From contig NZ_BMRJ01000008.1 in assembly GCF_014648575.1 (NCBI RefSeq), forward strand, positions 1 through 60,660: 60,660 bases of DNA, in the 5' to 3' direction. The notes beneath the pieces were generated by a model that saw only the letters and a program-made list of their open reading frames with translations, made no database searches and was not told the DNA's origin. Origin of the DNA: Agromyces mediolanus (lineage in GTDB: Bacteria > Actinomycetota > Actinomycetes > Actinomycetales > Microbacteriaceae). A program made the position numbers and the translations under genes. This document shows positions 10,051 through 19,339 of this stretch, in pieces; position 1 is the first letter of the stretch, and every line of letters starts with the position of its first letter.

Positions 10051-11094
10051 CTATACTTCGGTCCAGTCGAGGATGACCTTGCCCGCGCCCGCGGACGCGG
10101 CGACGTCGAACGCCGCCCGCCACTCGCGCGCGGGGAAGCGGTCGGAGATCACGCTCGCGACGGCCTCGCGCAGCGGCTCGCTCGTCTGCAGCATCGCGGA
10201 CATCGAGTTCCAGGTCTCGAACATCTCGCGCCCGTAGATGCCCTTCAGCGTGAGCATGTGCGTCACGACCTTGCCCCAGTCGATCGCGTACGGCTCGGCG
10301 GGCAGGCCCAGCATCGCGATCCGGCCGCCGTGGTTCATGTTCTCGAGCAGCTCCGGCAGCGCCTTCGGCGAGCCGCTCATCTCGAAGCCGACGTCGAAGC
10401 CCTCGCGCATGCCGAGCCGCTCCTGCGCCTCGCGCACCCGCTCCCTCGACACATCCACCACGTCGTCCGCGCCCATGCGGCGCGCGAGCTCGAGGCGCGC
10501 CGGCGAGACATCCGTCGCGACCACGAAGCGCGCGCCCACGTGCCGGGCGACCGCGATCGACATCAGCCCGATCGGCCCGCAGCCCGTCACGAGCACGTCC
10601 TCGCCGACCACGCCGAAGGCGAGCGCCGTGTGCACCGCATTGCCGAAGGGGTCGAAGATCGCGCCCAGCTCGGGGTCGACCGGGGAATGGTGCACCCACA
10701 CGTTCTGCCCGGGGATCACGATGTACTCCGCGAACGCGCCGTCGCGGTGCAGGCCCACGCCCTGCGTGCGGATGCACATCTGCCGGCGGCCGGCACGGCA
10801 GTTGCGGCACATGCCGCACACCACGTGCCCCTCGCCCGAGACCAGATCGCCGACGGCGACGTCGTGCACCAGCGGCCCGACCTCGACGACCTCGCCCGAG
10901 AACTCGTGCCCGGGGATCAGCGGCGTCGCGATGGTCGACGCGGCCCAGTCGTCCCACTTCTCGATGTGCAGGTCCGTGCCGCAGATGCCCGTGCGCAGCA
11001 CCCGGATCTTCACGTCGGCCGGTCCCACCTCGGGCTCCGGCCGATCCACGAACTCGAATCCGGCACCGGGCGCGGCTTTGAACAGGGCCTTCAT
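10051..11094 (-). CDS. tdh: L-threonine 3-dehydrogenase
   Basis: 347-residue zinc-dependent medium-chain dehydrogenase that oxidises L-threonine to 2-amino-3-ketobutyrate with NAD+. Visible are [13 protein letters not shown] and [12 protein letters not shown] (catalytic zinc region), four structural-zinc cysteines in the CGMCRNC...MC stretch, and the Rossmann fingerprint [10 protein letters not shown]. The start MKALFK at 11094 was chosen because GGAG lies six bases upstream; an ATG four codons earlier (11106) lacks a site. A likely promoter reads TACGAT at 11189-11184. It is the first gene of the tdh-kbl operon. The LacI-type operators at 11299-11327 lie about 110 bp upstream of that promoter, so control by the LacI protein is possible but weaker than for the divergent MFS gene. 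Confidence 0.95.
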   Translation of the reverse strand: MKALFKAAPGAGFEFVDRPEPEVGPADVKIRVLRTGICGTDLHIEKWDDWAASTIATPLIPGHEFSGEVVEVGPLVHDVAVGDLVSGEGHVVCGMCRNCRAGRRQMCIRTQGVGLHRDGAFAEYIVIPGQNVWVHHSPVDPELGAIFDPFGNAVHTALAFGVVGEDVLVTGCGPIGLMSIAVARHVGARFVVATDVSPARLELARRMGADDVVDVSRERVREAQERLGMREGFDVGFEMSGSPKALPELLENMNHGGRIAMLGLPAEPYAIDWGKVVTHMLTLKGIYGREMFETWNSMSAMLQTSEPLREAVASVISDRFPAREWRAAFDVAASAGAGKVILDWTEV

Positions 11095-11267
11095 GTGGAA
11101 CTCCATCGTGGTTCAGGGCACGGAACCGCTGGGTGCGGCGGTCCGTGCGAGTCGGTCCGGTGGGTGCGCCGGATGCCTCAGCCATCGTATCGACGTGGCG
11201 CCGGATGTTTCAGGAGACGCGGTCCGCTGCGCCGGCAGCGCGGATGCCTCGGGGCGCGGCAGAGCCC

Positions 11268-11327
11268 TTGCACGAGGACGACGCGCTCGCTATCGTGGTC
11301 GAATCGATTCGAGTCGAATCGATTCGA
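11268..11327 (+). promoter_or_regulatory. Promoter with two tandem LacI-type operators
   Basis: TTGCAC (11268-11273), a 17-base spacer and TATCGT (11291-11296) form a good sigma-70 promoter directed at the MFS gene. Directly downstream, two identical perfect 14-bp palindromes TCGAATCGATTCGA (11299-11312 and 11314-11327) cover the expected start site, centres 15 bp apart. The core equals the palindrome before the LacI gene. Confidence 0.7.
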
Positions 11328-11333
11328 GGGACG

Positions 11334-11363
11334 CGGCGGGTCGGACTGGACCCCGACCCGCCG
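11334..11363 (+). promoter_or_regulatory. 5'-UTR hairpin before the MFS gene
   Basis: Perfect 11-bp inverted repeat CGGCGGGTCGG/CCGACCCGCCG with an 8-base loop in the untranslated leader between the operators and the MFS start. It could attenuate or stabilise the message. Confidence 0.45.
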
Positions 11364-11456
11364 TGCTCCCGCCCCTCCGCACCACCATCCCGCATCGGCC
11401 AGACTGGGAGCGGCATCCCGGCCGTTCGGGCCGACGACGACCGCGAGGACGACCGG

Positions 11457-12743
11457 ATGACCCAGCCGACCCACGACGAAGCGCTTGAGATGACCGACAC
11501 CCCAGACGAGAGCGGAACCTCCGCCCGCACCCCCAAGCGCGGGCGCACGCCCCGCGGCCTCGCGGCCTGGCGCAACGCGGTCTTCGCCATCTTCTTCCTG
11601 TCCGGCCTCAGCATGGCGAGCTGGGTCGCCCGGCTGCCCGCGGTGCGCGACTTCACCGAGCTGTCGACGCAGGGCGTCGGCCTCGTCATCCTCGGCATGT
11701 CGGTCGGCTCGATCATCGGCCTCGTCGTCGCGCCGATCTTCCTCGCCCGCCTCGGCGCGCGCGCCGGCATGATCGCGATGCTGCTGCTCGTCTCCGTCGG
11801 CCTCGTGCTCATCGGCATCGGCGGCTCGCTCGTGCCCTCCGTCGCCACGATCGTCGTCGGTCTCGCCTTCTTCGGCTTCGGCAACGGCGCGGTCGACGTC
11901 ATGATGAACGTCGAGGGCGCCGAGGCCGAGCGCGAGATCGGCAAGACGCTGATGCCGCTCATGCACGCCTTCTTCAGCTTCGGCACGGTCGCCGGCGCCG
12001 TGCTCGCCGCCGGGGCCGCCGGGCTCGGCCTGCCCGTGCTCGCGCACCTCGGCATCATCGCGGGGCTCATCGCGATCGCCGTCGTCATCGCCGTGCGCTT
12101 CGTGCCGCGCCGCGCCGAGCTCGGCGACCCCAAGGAGCACGGCGCCCCCAAGCCGCCGTGGCGGGAGCGCCTGCGCGCGAGCCTCTCCGTCTGGGCCGAC
12201 GCCCGCCTGCTCCTCATCGGCGCGATCATGCTCAGCATGTCCTTCGCCGAGGGCTCCGCGAACGACTGGATCACCCTCGCCGCCGTCGACGGCCACGGCT
12301 TCGACGCGACGACCGGCGCCCTCGTGTTCAGCGTCTTCACCGTGTCGATGACGGTCTCCCGCGTGCTCGGCGGCCCGCTGCTCGACCGCTTCGGACGGGT
12401 GCCCGTGCTGCGCGTGCTCTCGGTGACCGCGGTCGTCGGCATCTCGATGTTCATCTTCGGCACCGAGCCGTGGGTCATCGTCGTCGGCACCGCGCTCTGG
12501 GCGGTCGGCTGCTCGCTCGGCTTCCCGGTCGGCATGTCCGCCGCGGCCGACGACCCGGTGAACTCCGCCGCCCGGGTGAGCGCGGTCGCGATCATCGGCT
12601 ACTTCGCGTTCCTCGCGGGGCCGCCGCTCATCGGCTTCCTCGGCGAGCACTTCGGGCTGCTGAACGCGCTGCTCGTCATCCTGGCGCTCACCGCCGTCGC
12701 CGGCATCCTCGCTCCCGCGGCGCGCGAGCGCTCGCGCAGCTAG
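11457..12743 (+). CDS. MFS transporter (YbjJ-like)
   Basis: 428-residue major facilitator protein. After a charged 35-residue cytoplasmic tail come 12 hydrophobic helices. The sequence GNGAVDVMMNVEGAEAE in helix 4 and its surroundings resemble the YbjJ/FucP-like group. ATG 11457 was chosen as the last start before the first helix, with GAGGAC upstream. The 5' leader is about 150 bases and holds a hairpin. Two LacI-type operators overlap its promoter, so expression is likely induced together with the LacI and possibly tdh-kbl genes. The substrate is unknown; a sugar or an amino-acid-related compound would suit the context. The stop overlaps the stop of pcp on the other strand (shared CTAG). 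Confidence 0.88.
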   Translation: MTQPTHDEALEMTDTPDESGTSARTPKRGRTPRGLAAWRNAVFAIFFLSGLSMASWVARLPAVRDFTELSTQGVGLVILGMSVGSIIGLVVAPIFLARLGARAGMIAMLLLVSVGLVLIGIGGSLVPSVATIVVGLAFFGFGNGAVDVMMNVEGAEAEREIGKTLMPLMHAFFSFGTVAGAVLAAGAAGLGLPVLAHLGIIAGLIAIAVVIAVRFVPRRAELGDPKEHGAPKPPWRERLRASLSVWADARLLLIGAIMLSMSFAEGSANDWITLAAVDGHGFDATTGALVFSVFTVSMTVSRVLGGPLLDRFGRVPVLRVLSVTAVVGISMFIFGTEPWVIVVGTALWAVGCSLGFPVGMSAAADDPVNSAARVSAVAIIGYFAFLAGPPLIGFLGEHFGLLNALLVILALTAVAGILAPAARERSRS

Positions 12744-13402
12744 CGGGCCGCGACGCCCTCGGCGAGCGAGCGCACGGCCGCCTCCGCGGCGCGCGCGAGC
12801 TCGTCGAAGCCGAGCGCGGCGGCGGCAGCACGGGCCCTCGCGCCGGTCGCGCCGGCAGCGCCGGCCGCACCGCCGGTCTCCGCGCCGACCGTGGCGACGC
12901 CGCGGCTCCGCGCAGCCGGCACGTGCAGGAACCCGCCCGGCAGCTCCGAGCGCGCGAGCTCGTAGGCGATCCGGTTGCAGACGAAGCCGCCGGCGTCGTC
13001 GGATGCCTCGGCGCGGACGCCGACCGCACGGATCGCGTCGACCATCGCGTCGACGTCGAAGCGCGCCGCCCGGCGCTCGGGGCCGTCGTCGATCGGGACC
13101 CCGCGCGGCTGCGCGCCGTCGTTGTCGGGGATGCGCGCGTCGATCAGGTTCCGCGCGCCCCGCTCAGGGGTGACCGCTGCGCGCCGCCCGGCCTCGCCGA
13201 GCGCGAGCACGGCATCGGGGCGGTGCTCGGCCAGGAGCTCGACGAGGCGCGCGGGCGCGCCCGCGAACGAGACCGGCAGGATCGCGGTGACGAGCTCGAT
13301 CGCCGGGTCGCTCCAGCGCTCGCGCAGCCGTGCGACGGTCTCGCCGCTCGCGTTCTCGGAATCCGAGCCGAACGGTTCGAAGCCGGTGACGAGGATGCGC
13401 AT
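12740..13402 (-). CDS. pcp: Pyrrolidone-carboxylate peptidase (pyroglutamyl peptidase I)
   Basis: 220-residue cysteine peptidase (family C15) that removes N-terminal pyroglutamate from peptides in the cytoplasm. The family N terminus ILVTGFEPFG is present, and the catalytic triad reads Glu80 (PERGARN), Cys142 (GGFVCNR) and His160 (GGFLHVP). An Ala/Gly/Thr-rich stretch of about 25 residues near 175-200 is an insertion compared with compact homologues. Start ATG 13402. Its stop codon shares four bases with the stop of the convergent MFS gene. Confidence 0.93.
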   Translation of the reverse strand: MRILVTGFEPFGSDSENASGETVARLRERWSDPAIELVTAILPVSFAGAPARLVELLAEHRPDAVLALGEAGRRAAVTPERGARNLIDARIPDNDGAQPRGVPIDDGPERRAARFDVDAMVDAIRAVGVRAEASDDAGGFVCNRIAYELARSELPGGFLHVPAARSRGVATVGAETGGAAGAAGATGARARAAAAALGFDELARAAEAAVRSLAEGVAAR

Positions 13403-13510
13403 CGCTCCAGGATTCCATGAGCGGGCGACCGCGGCTCCGGGTGCATCGGCTCTGTATGCTCTGGCGGCATCCGCCCGAGGGGTGCACCATGTGCGGCAGG
13501 AGGTACCGCC

Positions 13511-14065
13511 ATGGCCGCACTGCTCTACTCCACGAACTGCTCGCTCGACGGCTACATCACCGACGAGCAGGGCAGCTTCGACTTCAGCGATCCGAGTCCC
13601 GATCAGCACCAGTTCATCAACGACCGGATGCGCACGGTCGGCACGCACCTCTACGGCCGCAGGCTCTACGAGGTCATGCGCGTGTGGGAGGACTTCGACC
13701 CCGCCGAGCTCTCCCCCGTCGAAGCCGACTTCCAGGAGATCTGGCGGGCGACCGACAAGGTCGTCTACTCGGCGACGCTCGACGAGGTGCCGACCCCGCG
13801 CACGACGCTCGAGCGCAGCTTCGACCCCCAGACGGTGCGGGAGTTCGCCCGCACCGCGGAGGCCGACGTGCTCGTCGGCGGCGCGATGCTCGCGGCCGAG
13901 GCGCTGCGCGCGGGGATCGTCGACGAGCTCTCGCTCTACGTCGCGCCGTGCCTGCTCGGCGGCGGCGCGAAGGCGCTGCCCGACGGCGTGCGCCAGCAGC
14001 TCCGGCTCGTCGACACCCGGCGCTTCGACAACGGGGTCGTGGTGGTGACGTACCTGCGCGCGTGA
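13511..14065 (+). CDS. Dihydrofolate reductase family (RibD C-terminal-like) protein
   Basis: 184-residue protein of the RibD C-terminal/DHFR-like superfamily, NAD(P)H-dependent reductases of mostly unknown substrate. Typical features are SLDGYITD near the N terminus, GRRLYEVM, and [11 protein letters not shown] for the dinucleotide loop. It is too short and lacks the deaminase domain of a true RibD. AGGAGGT at 13498-13504 sets the start at ATG 13511. A TATGCT at 13455-13460 may be the -10. The gene is divergent from pcp, with no functional link visible. Confidence 0.88.
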   Translation: MAALLYSTNCSLDGYITDEQGSFDFSDPSPDQHQFINDRMRTVGTHLYGRRLYEVMRVWEDFDPAELSPVEADFQEIWRATDKVVYSATLDEVPTPRTTLERSFDPQTVREFARTAEADVLVGGAMLAAEALRAGIVDELSLYVAPCLLGGGAKALPDGVRQQLRLVDTRRFDNGVVVVTYLRA

Positions 14066-14102
14066 CCCGGCGCCGAGCGGCGAGCCCGCCGCGACGGCCG
14101 CG

Positions 14103-14108
14103 TACACT
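14103..14108 (+). promoter_or_regulatory. -10 element of nucS (leaderless)
   Basis: TACACT six bases before GTG 14115; transcription would start at the start codon. Confidence 0.55.
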
Positions 14109-14114
14109 CGAACG

Positions 14115-14810
14115 GTGCGTCTCGTCATCGCCCGCTGCTCCGTCGACTACGCCGGCCGGCTCTCCGCCCATCTGCCGCTCGCGACCCGCCTGCTCATGGT
14201 CAAGGGCGACGGCAGCCTGCTCGTGCACTCCGACGGCGGCAGCTACAAGCCGCTGAACTGGATGAGCCCGCCCTGCACGCTCGCCGAGTCGGAGCCCGAC
14301 GAGGAGCAGGCCGCCGGCGGCATCACCCAGGTCTGGACGGTGACGCACAAGAAGACCGCCGACCGGCTCATCGTGAAGATCCACGAGGTGCTGCACGACT
14401 CGGCGCACGAGCTCGGCATCGACCCCGGGCTGCAGAAGGACGGCGTCGAGGCCCACCTGCAGCAGCTGCTCGCCGAGCAGATCGAACGGCTCGGCGACGG
14501 CTACACGCTGATCCGCCGCGAGTACATGACCGCGATCGGCCCGGTCGACATCCTCGCCACCGACGAGGCGGGCGCGAGCGTCGCCGTCGAACTCAAGCGC
14601 CGCGGCGACATCGACGGCGTCGAGCAGCTCACCCGCTACCTCGAGCTGATGAACCGCGATCCCCGGCTCGCCCCCGTGCGCGGCGTCTTCGCCGCCCAGG
14701 AGATCAAGCCGCAGGCGCGCACCCTCGCCGAGGACCGCGGCATCCGCTGCGTCGTGCTCGACTACGACGAGATGCGCGGCGTCGACAGCGGGCACGCGCG
14801 GCTGTTCTGA
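14115..14810 (+). CDS. nucS: Endonuclease NucS (non-canonical mismatch repair)
   Basis: 231-residue NucS/EndoMS, the enzyme that cuts both strands at mismatches in actinobacteria and replaces MutS/MutL. The N-terminal DNA-binding domain begins [20 protein letters not shown]. The RecB-like C-terminal nuclease has Asp145 (GPVDIL), Glu159 and Lys161 (VELKRRG). The last residues HARLF resemble a sliding-clamp binding tail, which couples the enzyme to replication in known homologues. The start is GTG with a leaderless promoter (TACACT). Length and all key residues fit, so it should be active. Confidence 0.96.
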   Translation: MRLVIARCSVDYAGRLSAHLPLATRLLMVKGDGSLLVHSDGGSYKPLNWMSPPCTLAESEPDEEQAAGGITQVWTVTHKKTADRLIVKIHEVLHDSAHELGIDPGLQKDGVEAHLQQLLAEQIERLGDGYTLIRREYMTAIGPVDILATDEAGASVAVELKRRGDIDGVEQLTRYLELMNRDPRLAPVRGVFAAQEIKPQARTLAEDRGIRCVVLDYDEMRGVDSGHARLF

Positions 14811-14875
14811 GCGGCGCCGCCCGGACCCGAGCGACACTCGGCTTTCGCCGAGGTGCGCGCCCATAGGATGTCACG

Positions 14876-15568
14876 GTGACCTCTGACACGCTGCTCCCCC
14901 CGGCACCCGTCGTCGCCACCCGAACCTGGTCGGCCGTGCTGTTCGACCTCGACGGCACGATCATCGACTCCGCCGGAGACATCACCCGCTCCCTCGCCCA
15001 CGCCTTCGACACGGTCGGACTGCCCGTGCCCGACGAGGCGACCCTGCGCGACTACGTCGGCCCGCCGCTGCTCGACAGTCTCCGCCTCTCGGCGGGGCTC
15101 GACGACGAGCAGGCCAGGCACGCGCTCGGCATCTACCGCGCGCACTACAACCAGCGGGCCATCCGCTCCCCCGTCTTCCCCGGCATCGCCGGCCTGCTCG
15201 AGCGGCTGCACGCCGCCGGCATCCCCGTCGCCCTCGCCACCTCGAAGCCCGAGGCGGTCGCCCGCGCCGTGCTCGAGCACGCGGGGCTCAGCGACTACTT
15301 CACGACGATCACCGGCGCGAGCGAGGACGAGTCGCGCACCACGAAGGCCGACGTCGTCGCCGAGGCGCTGCGCCGGCTCGGCGACGCCGGAGTGGATGCC
15401 TCGCACGCGGTCATGGTCGGCGACCGCGGCTACGACATCCTCGGCGCCGCCGCGCACGACGTGCCCACGATCGTCGTCGAGTGGGGCTACGGCTCGCCCG
15501 CCGAGGCCGCCGACGCCCTCGCGATCGTGCACTCGAGCGACCAGCTCGGCAAGCTGCTGCTGGGCTGA
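14876..15568 (+). CDS. HAD family hydrolase (phosphoglycolate phosphatase-like)
   Basis: 230-residue HAD phosphatase of the Gph/PGP type. Motif I is FDLDGT with nucleophile Asp24 and Asp26; a helical cap (about 35-95) follows; motif II is ATSKP; motif III Lys precedes motif IV GDRGYDILGA. Such enzymes dephosphorylate small metabolites such as phosphoglycolate. The GTG start at 14876 is preceded by TAGGAT (14864-14869) at the leaderless distance of six bases. The first 17 residues before the core strand are a poorly conserved lead. The exact substrate is open. Confidence 0.9.
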   Translation: MTSDTLLPPAPVVATRTWSAVLFDLDGTIIDSAGDITRSLAHAFDTVGLPVPDEATLRDYVGPPLLDSLRLSAGLDDEQARHALGIYRAHYNQRAIRSPVFPGIAGLLERLHAAGIPVALATSKPEAVARAVLEHAGLSDYFTTITGASEDESRTTKADVVAEALRRLGDAGVDASHAVMVGDRGYDILGAAAHDVPTIVVEWGYGSPAEAADALAIVHSSDQLGKLLLG

Positions 15569-15608
15569 GCTTGCACGGGCACGGGCGCTGGCGCAGGCAC
15601 CCGCGCGA

Positions 15609-16118
15609 CTACGACGCCGGCACCACCACGAGCGTGAACTCGAGCTTCTCGCCCGACTCGTCGTTCGTCAGCGTCACCTCGGTGTCGCCCTCGGCGAGCG
15701 CGGTGAGCCCCGGGTTGAACTGCGCCGAGCCGTCGTCTTTGCCCGGCACGAACTCGGCGACCTCCGGGTCGGAGAGCTCCGCCGTCCAGGCGAGGAAGTG
15801 CTCGTCGTCGCCGACCAGGTCGACGGTGCCGCCGACGGGCACCTCCACCTCGGTGCCGTCGACGGCGCCGAGGTCGACGATCACGGGCGGCAGCACCGAG
15901 GCGCCGCTGCTCGCGGGCGGGCTCGCGCTCGGCGTCGCCGTGCCGCCGCCCGCGGCGCAGCCGGCGAGCGTCGCGGCGAGCGCGGCGGCGGCGAGCAGCG
16001 CCCCGAACCGCCTGGTCGGCTGAGCCCGTCGAAGCCCCTGGTTCGCTGAGCCCGTCGAATGGTTCGCTGAGCCCGTCGAAGCGAGGACGTCGAAACGCAT
16101 CGTTCGCGGTCGAGTCAT
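15609..16118 (-). CDS. Putative lipoprotein with Ig-like/inhibitor-like domain
   Basis: 169-residue predicted lipoprotein. The hydrophobic stretch FGALLAAAALAATLAGC ends in a lipobox (LAGC); after it come a Gly/Ser/Thr/Pro linker and a beta-rich domain of about 100 residues, with phrases such as VGGTVDLVGDDEHF and ALAEGDTEVTLTND that recall protease-inhibitor I42 or Ig-like folds. That assignment is tentative. No start codon lies close to the signal sequence; the first one with an upstream purine tract (GGGGGG) is ATG 16118. This gives an unusually long n-region whose residues (STGSANHSTGSANQG) are encoded by intergenic-type repeats. The gene is convergent with the HAD gene and divergent from the M6 protease, which it could inhibit; that is conjecture. 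Confidence 0.7.
   Translation of the reverse strand: MTRPRTMRFDVLASTGSANHSTGSANQGLRRAQPTRRFGALLAAAALAATLAGCAAGGGTATPSASPPASSGASVLPPVIVDLGAVDGTEVEVPVGGTVDLVGDDEHFLAWTAELSDPEVAEFVPGKDDGSAQFNPGLTALAEGDTEVTLTNDESGEKLEFTLVVVPAS
16019..16081. repeat. GGTTCGCTGAGC-type repeat cluster, three copies
   Basis: Three near-identical units (CTGAGCCCGTCGAA with GGTTCG or GGTCGG in front) lie in tandem. They coincide with codons for the N-terminal region of the lipoprotein gene at 15609-16118. The same family forms larger clusters at 34081-34276 and 35636-35836. Confidence 0.75.
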
Positions 16119-16384
16119 CCTGATCCCCCCGATCCGGCGCGGCTCCGCGCCACGGTCAGCGTAGCGCGCGACGCAGATCCCGCAACGGCGGCGCTCGAGA
16201 TCGCAGATCCTCGCGATCGCCCCCTCGCCACGGGCCCGACGGCGGCGATCCGCCACCGGATCGGAATTCCCCTCTTCCCCCAAACGGGGTACACGGTGCA
16301 TGATGCCGAGTACGCGCGTCTGATCGACGCGTGCCAGTCGCACCGGCGCGACGAACCCACGCGTCGGTGCTCGGAGGGAGAAGC

Positions 16385-19267
16385 ATGTCTGGAAACTCCA
16401 CTCGCGCGCGGCGCGTGGTGGCGACGACCTCTGTGCTCGCGCTCACGGCCGCCGGGTTGGCGACCCTGAGCATCGCGCCAGCGAATGCGTCGCCATCGCC
16501 CGTGTCCGCGCCGGTGATCGGTGACGACGAGTACTACATGAACTACGTCGCACCGCGAGCGGAAGTCGCCTTCGGCGACGACGAAGTGGTCGTCGACGTG
16601 AACGGGGCGAAGAACGACACGGCCCGCGGCATGTCCGCGCTCGAACAGGCCAAGGTCGTCGACGAGAAGTACGCGGCCGGCAACCCGGTCGCGGCGCAGG
16701 GCCTCGCCAAGCTCGAAGACCAGTCCAACAAGACCGGCAAGAGCCCGAAGGAACTGAAGTGGGACCGCGGCGGACAGGGACACGGCCACGGCTGGAAGGG
16801 CAACAAGCACAAGAAGCCCAACTACAAGCAGGCCGACGAGACGCAGGAGGCGAAGCTCCTCACGATCCTCGTGGAGTTCGACGACACGGTGGTCGACGAC
16901 TTCAGCGACGTGTACGTGCCGACCGAGTTCGGCGCGACCGAGTGCAAGCCGGGCGCCCCGCAGAGCGGCCCGCTGCACAACAACATCCCGAACCCCGCCG
17001 ATTACGAGCTCGAGGACAACAACTCGATGTGGGTGCCCGACTTCTCGAGCGAGCACTACAACAAGATGCTGTTCAGCGACAAGGGCATCACGGAGCGCGT
17101 CCGCAAGGACCTCCGCGGGCCCGACGGTCGCAAGGGCATCGACATCTCCGGCTACACGATGAAGAACATGTACGAGGAGATGTCGCAGGGCGCCTACACC
17201 GTGACGGGTGAGGCGACTGCCTGGGTGACGGTGCCGCACTCCGAGGCCTACTACGGCGCGACGGTCTGCCACCAGAACGACGAGGGCGTGTACGAGGCCG
17301 GCCCCATGCAGGACATGCAGGGCCACCCGGACAACCCGCTCGGCCCCGGCCAGCTGCCCATCGACGCGGTCGCGGCCCTGTCCGCGGCGCAGCCCGACTT
17401 CCCCTGGGCCGACTACGACATCGAGGACCAGGGCGACCGCGACGGCGACGGCGACCTCTTCGAGCCGGACGGCGTCATCGACCACGTCGTGCTCGTGCAC
17501 GCGGGTGAGGACAAGTCGGGCGGCGGCGGTGCCGAGGGCACGTACGCGATCTGGGCGCACTCCTCCGCCGTCGCGGGCGGCGCTCCGATCCCCGGCACCG
17601 ACCTCAAGCTGTCGAACTACATCGTGCAGCCCGAGGACTCGGGCGTCGGCGTGTTCGCGCACGAGTACGGCCACGACCTCGGCCTGCCCGACCTGTACGA
17701 CACCTCGAACGCCGGCGACTCCGACGTCGACTTCTGGGACCTGATGAGCTCCGGCTCGCACGCGGGCCCCATCTTCCAGTCGATGCCGACGCACATGGGC
17801 CTCTGGGACAAGTACGTGCTCGGCTGGGTCGACCCGGCCGAGATGAACCCCGGTGACGACCCCGACACGTTCAAGGTGGGCCAGAACTCGCGTCCGCTGA
17901 AGGGCTCCGAGGATGGCGTGAAGGTCAACCTGCCCGACAAGGTGGTGACCCTCGCGACCCCGCACAGCGGCGAGAACATGTGGTACACCGGCTCCGATCA
18001 GGACTGGGCGGACCTCCGCCTCGGCCGCACGATCGACGTCCCCGCGACCGACCCGAAGTTCTGGATGTGGAACGACTTCGTGATCGAGGAGGACTGGGAC
18101 TTCGGCTTCGTCGAGGTCTCGACCGACGGCGGCGCGACGTGGACCGAGCAGAAGGTCTTCGACGAGGCCGGCGCCGAGGTCACCACGCCCGACGGCTACG
18201 CCGACCCGAACGGCCGGCTGAGCGACTTCGGGGCGGGCACGCCGAAGAAGTACGGCCTGACCGGTTCGACCGGCGGCTGGCGCCACGACTACGTCGACCT
18301 GAGCTCGTACGCCGGGCAGACGGTGCAGCTGCGCCTCCGGCTCGCGACGGACGCCGCCTTCCAGGAGCGCGGATGGTTCGCCGACGACTTCTCGGTCACG
18401 AGCGGCGCCGACACCGTCTGGAGCGACGACGTCGAGCAGGGCGACAACGGCTGGACCGCCGAGGTGGCCTCGTTCACCACGACGACCGGCCCCGGCTGGC
18501 GGCAGGACACCGGCACCTCGGTCAAGGCGCAGTACTACCTCGTCGAGTGGCGGAACATGGACGGCTTCGACCAGGGCCTGAAGTACGCGTACAACAGCGT
18601 GTACCAGGAGGGCGCCTGGAAGGTCGAGAAGCTCGCCTACAACGCGCCCGGCATGCTCGTCTGGTACCGGGACACGACGTACGGCGACTCGAACATGATC
18701 ACGGCCAACGAGGCGGCGCTGCCCAGCTACGGCGCCAAGGGCGGCCTGCTCATCGTCGACAGCCACTTCAATCCGCTGCAGCGGACCGGAGCGGCCGCCG
18801 ACCTCGACCCGTCGACGCTGAACGTGATGCCCTCGCGGGCGCAGTCCTCGAACGCCGCCTTCGGCGTGCAGAAGACCTACCCCTTCACGGAGTGCATCGT
18901 CGATGACGCGTTCGCCGAGTACTGCACGGACATCCCCGCCCTCGACCCGGTGAGCACCTTCACCGACGACCAGGGCTGGGTGCCGGGCTTCGCGCTGCGC
19001 GAGTCGGACGGCGCGCTGTTCTACCGCGACCGGGACGCCTCGACCGTGGTGCCCTCGGTGGGCAACGCGCAGTACAGCACCCCGCTGTACGACCTCGAGG
19101 GCAACCGCCTGCCGGGCTACGACGGCGTCGACGCCGGGGTCGGGCCGTTCGGCTCGGGCAACCCGGCCGACGACGGCGTGGGCTACGGCACCGTCATCAA
19201 GCTGAAGAAGCCGATGAAGGACAACACGACGGCGCTGATCCAGATCACGCCGCCGAAGGCGGACTGA
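16385..19267 (+). CDS. Secreted M6 family metalloprotease (immune inhibitor A-like)
   Basis: 960-residue extracellular zinc protease of the immune inhibitor A family. A signal peptide (basic ARR, then a hydrophobic core) ends at about APANA-SP, residue 35. The M6 catalytic domain holds HEYGH at 426-430 followed by DLGLPDLYD; the second half carries beta-rich ancillary regions, with DGGATWTEQ typical of the C-terminal part. Codon and residue use differ from neighbours: many Lys, Asn, Tyr and Asp and few Ala, as expected for a secreted protein. GGAGGGAG at 16373-16380 sets ATG 16385. The 266 bp before it (16119-16384) hold the divergent promoter region and no gene. It ends before a strong hairpin at 19302. 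Confidence 0.93.
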   Translation: MSGNSTRARRVVATTSVLALTAAGLATLSIAPANASPSPVSAPVIGDDEYYMNYVAPRAEVAFGDDEVVVDVNGAKNDTARGMSALEQAKVVDEKYAAGNPVAAQGLAKLEDQSNKTGKSPKELKWDRGGQGHGHGWKGNKHKKPNYKQADETQEAKLLTILVEFDDTVVDDFSDVYVPTEFGATECKPGAPQSGPLHNNIPNPADYELEDNNSMWVPDFSSEHYNKMLFSDKGITERVRKDLRGPDGRKGIDISGYTMKNMYEEMSQGAYTVTGEATAWVTVPHSEAYYGATVCHQNDEGVYEAGPMQDMQGHPDNPLGPGQLPIDAVAALSAAQPDFPWADYDIEDQGDRDGDGDLFEPDGVIDHVVLVHAGEDKSGGGGAEGTYAIWAHSSAVAGGAPIPGTDLKLSNYIVQPEDSGVGVFAHEYGHDLGLPDLYDTSNAGDSDVDFWDLMSSGSHAGPIFQSMPTHMGLWDKYVLGWVDPAEMNPGDDPDTFKVGQNSRPLKGSEDGVKVNLPDKVVTLATPHSGENMWYTGSDQDWADLRLGRTIDVPATDPKFWMWNDFVIEEDWDFGFVEVSTDGGATWTEQKVFDEAGAEVTTPDGYADPNGRLSDFGAGTPKKYGLTGSTGGWRHDYVDLSSYAGQTVQLRLRLATDAAFQERGWFADDFSVTSGADTVWSDDVEQGDNGWTAEVASFTTTTGPGWRQDTGTSVKAQYYLVEWRNMDGFDQGLKYAYNSVYQEGAWKVEKLAYNAPGMLVWYRDTTYGDSNMITANEAALPSYGAKGGLLIVDSHFNPLQRTGAAADLDPSTLNVMPSRAQSSNAAFGVQKTYPFTECIVDDAFAEYCTDIPALDPVSTFTDDQGWVPGFALRESDGALFYRDRDASTVVPSVGNAQYSTPLYDLEGNRLPGYDGVDAGVGPFGSGNPADDGVGYGTVIKLKKPMKDNTTALIQITPPKAD

Positions 19268-19301
19268 CCCGCTGCACCGCGCGGCACCGCCGCACACCCG
19301 G

Positions 19302-19330
19302 GCGCCGGCTCTCCTCGTGAGGGCCGGCGC
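19302..19330. terminator. Bidirectional hairpin terminator
   Basis: Outer arms GCGCCGGC/GCCGGCGC and inner arms CCTC/GAGG form a near-continuous stem. It lies in the 72-bp gap between the convergent M6 protease and DUF389 genes. No T-tract. Confidence 0.65.
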
Positions 19331-19339
19331 TCGGCCGTG

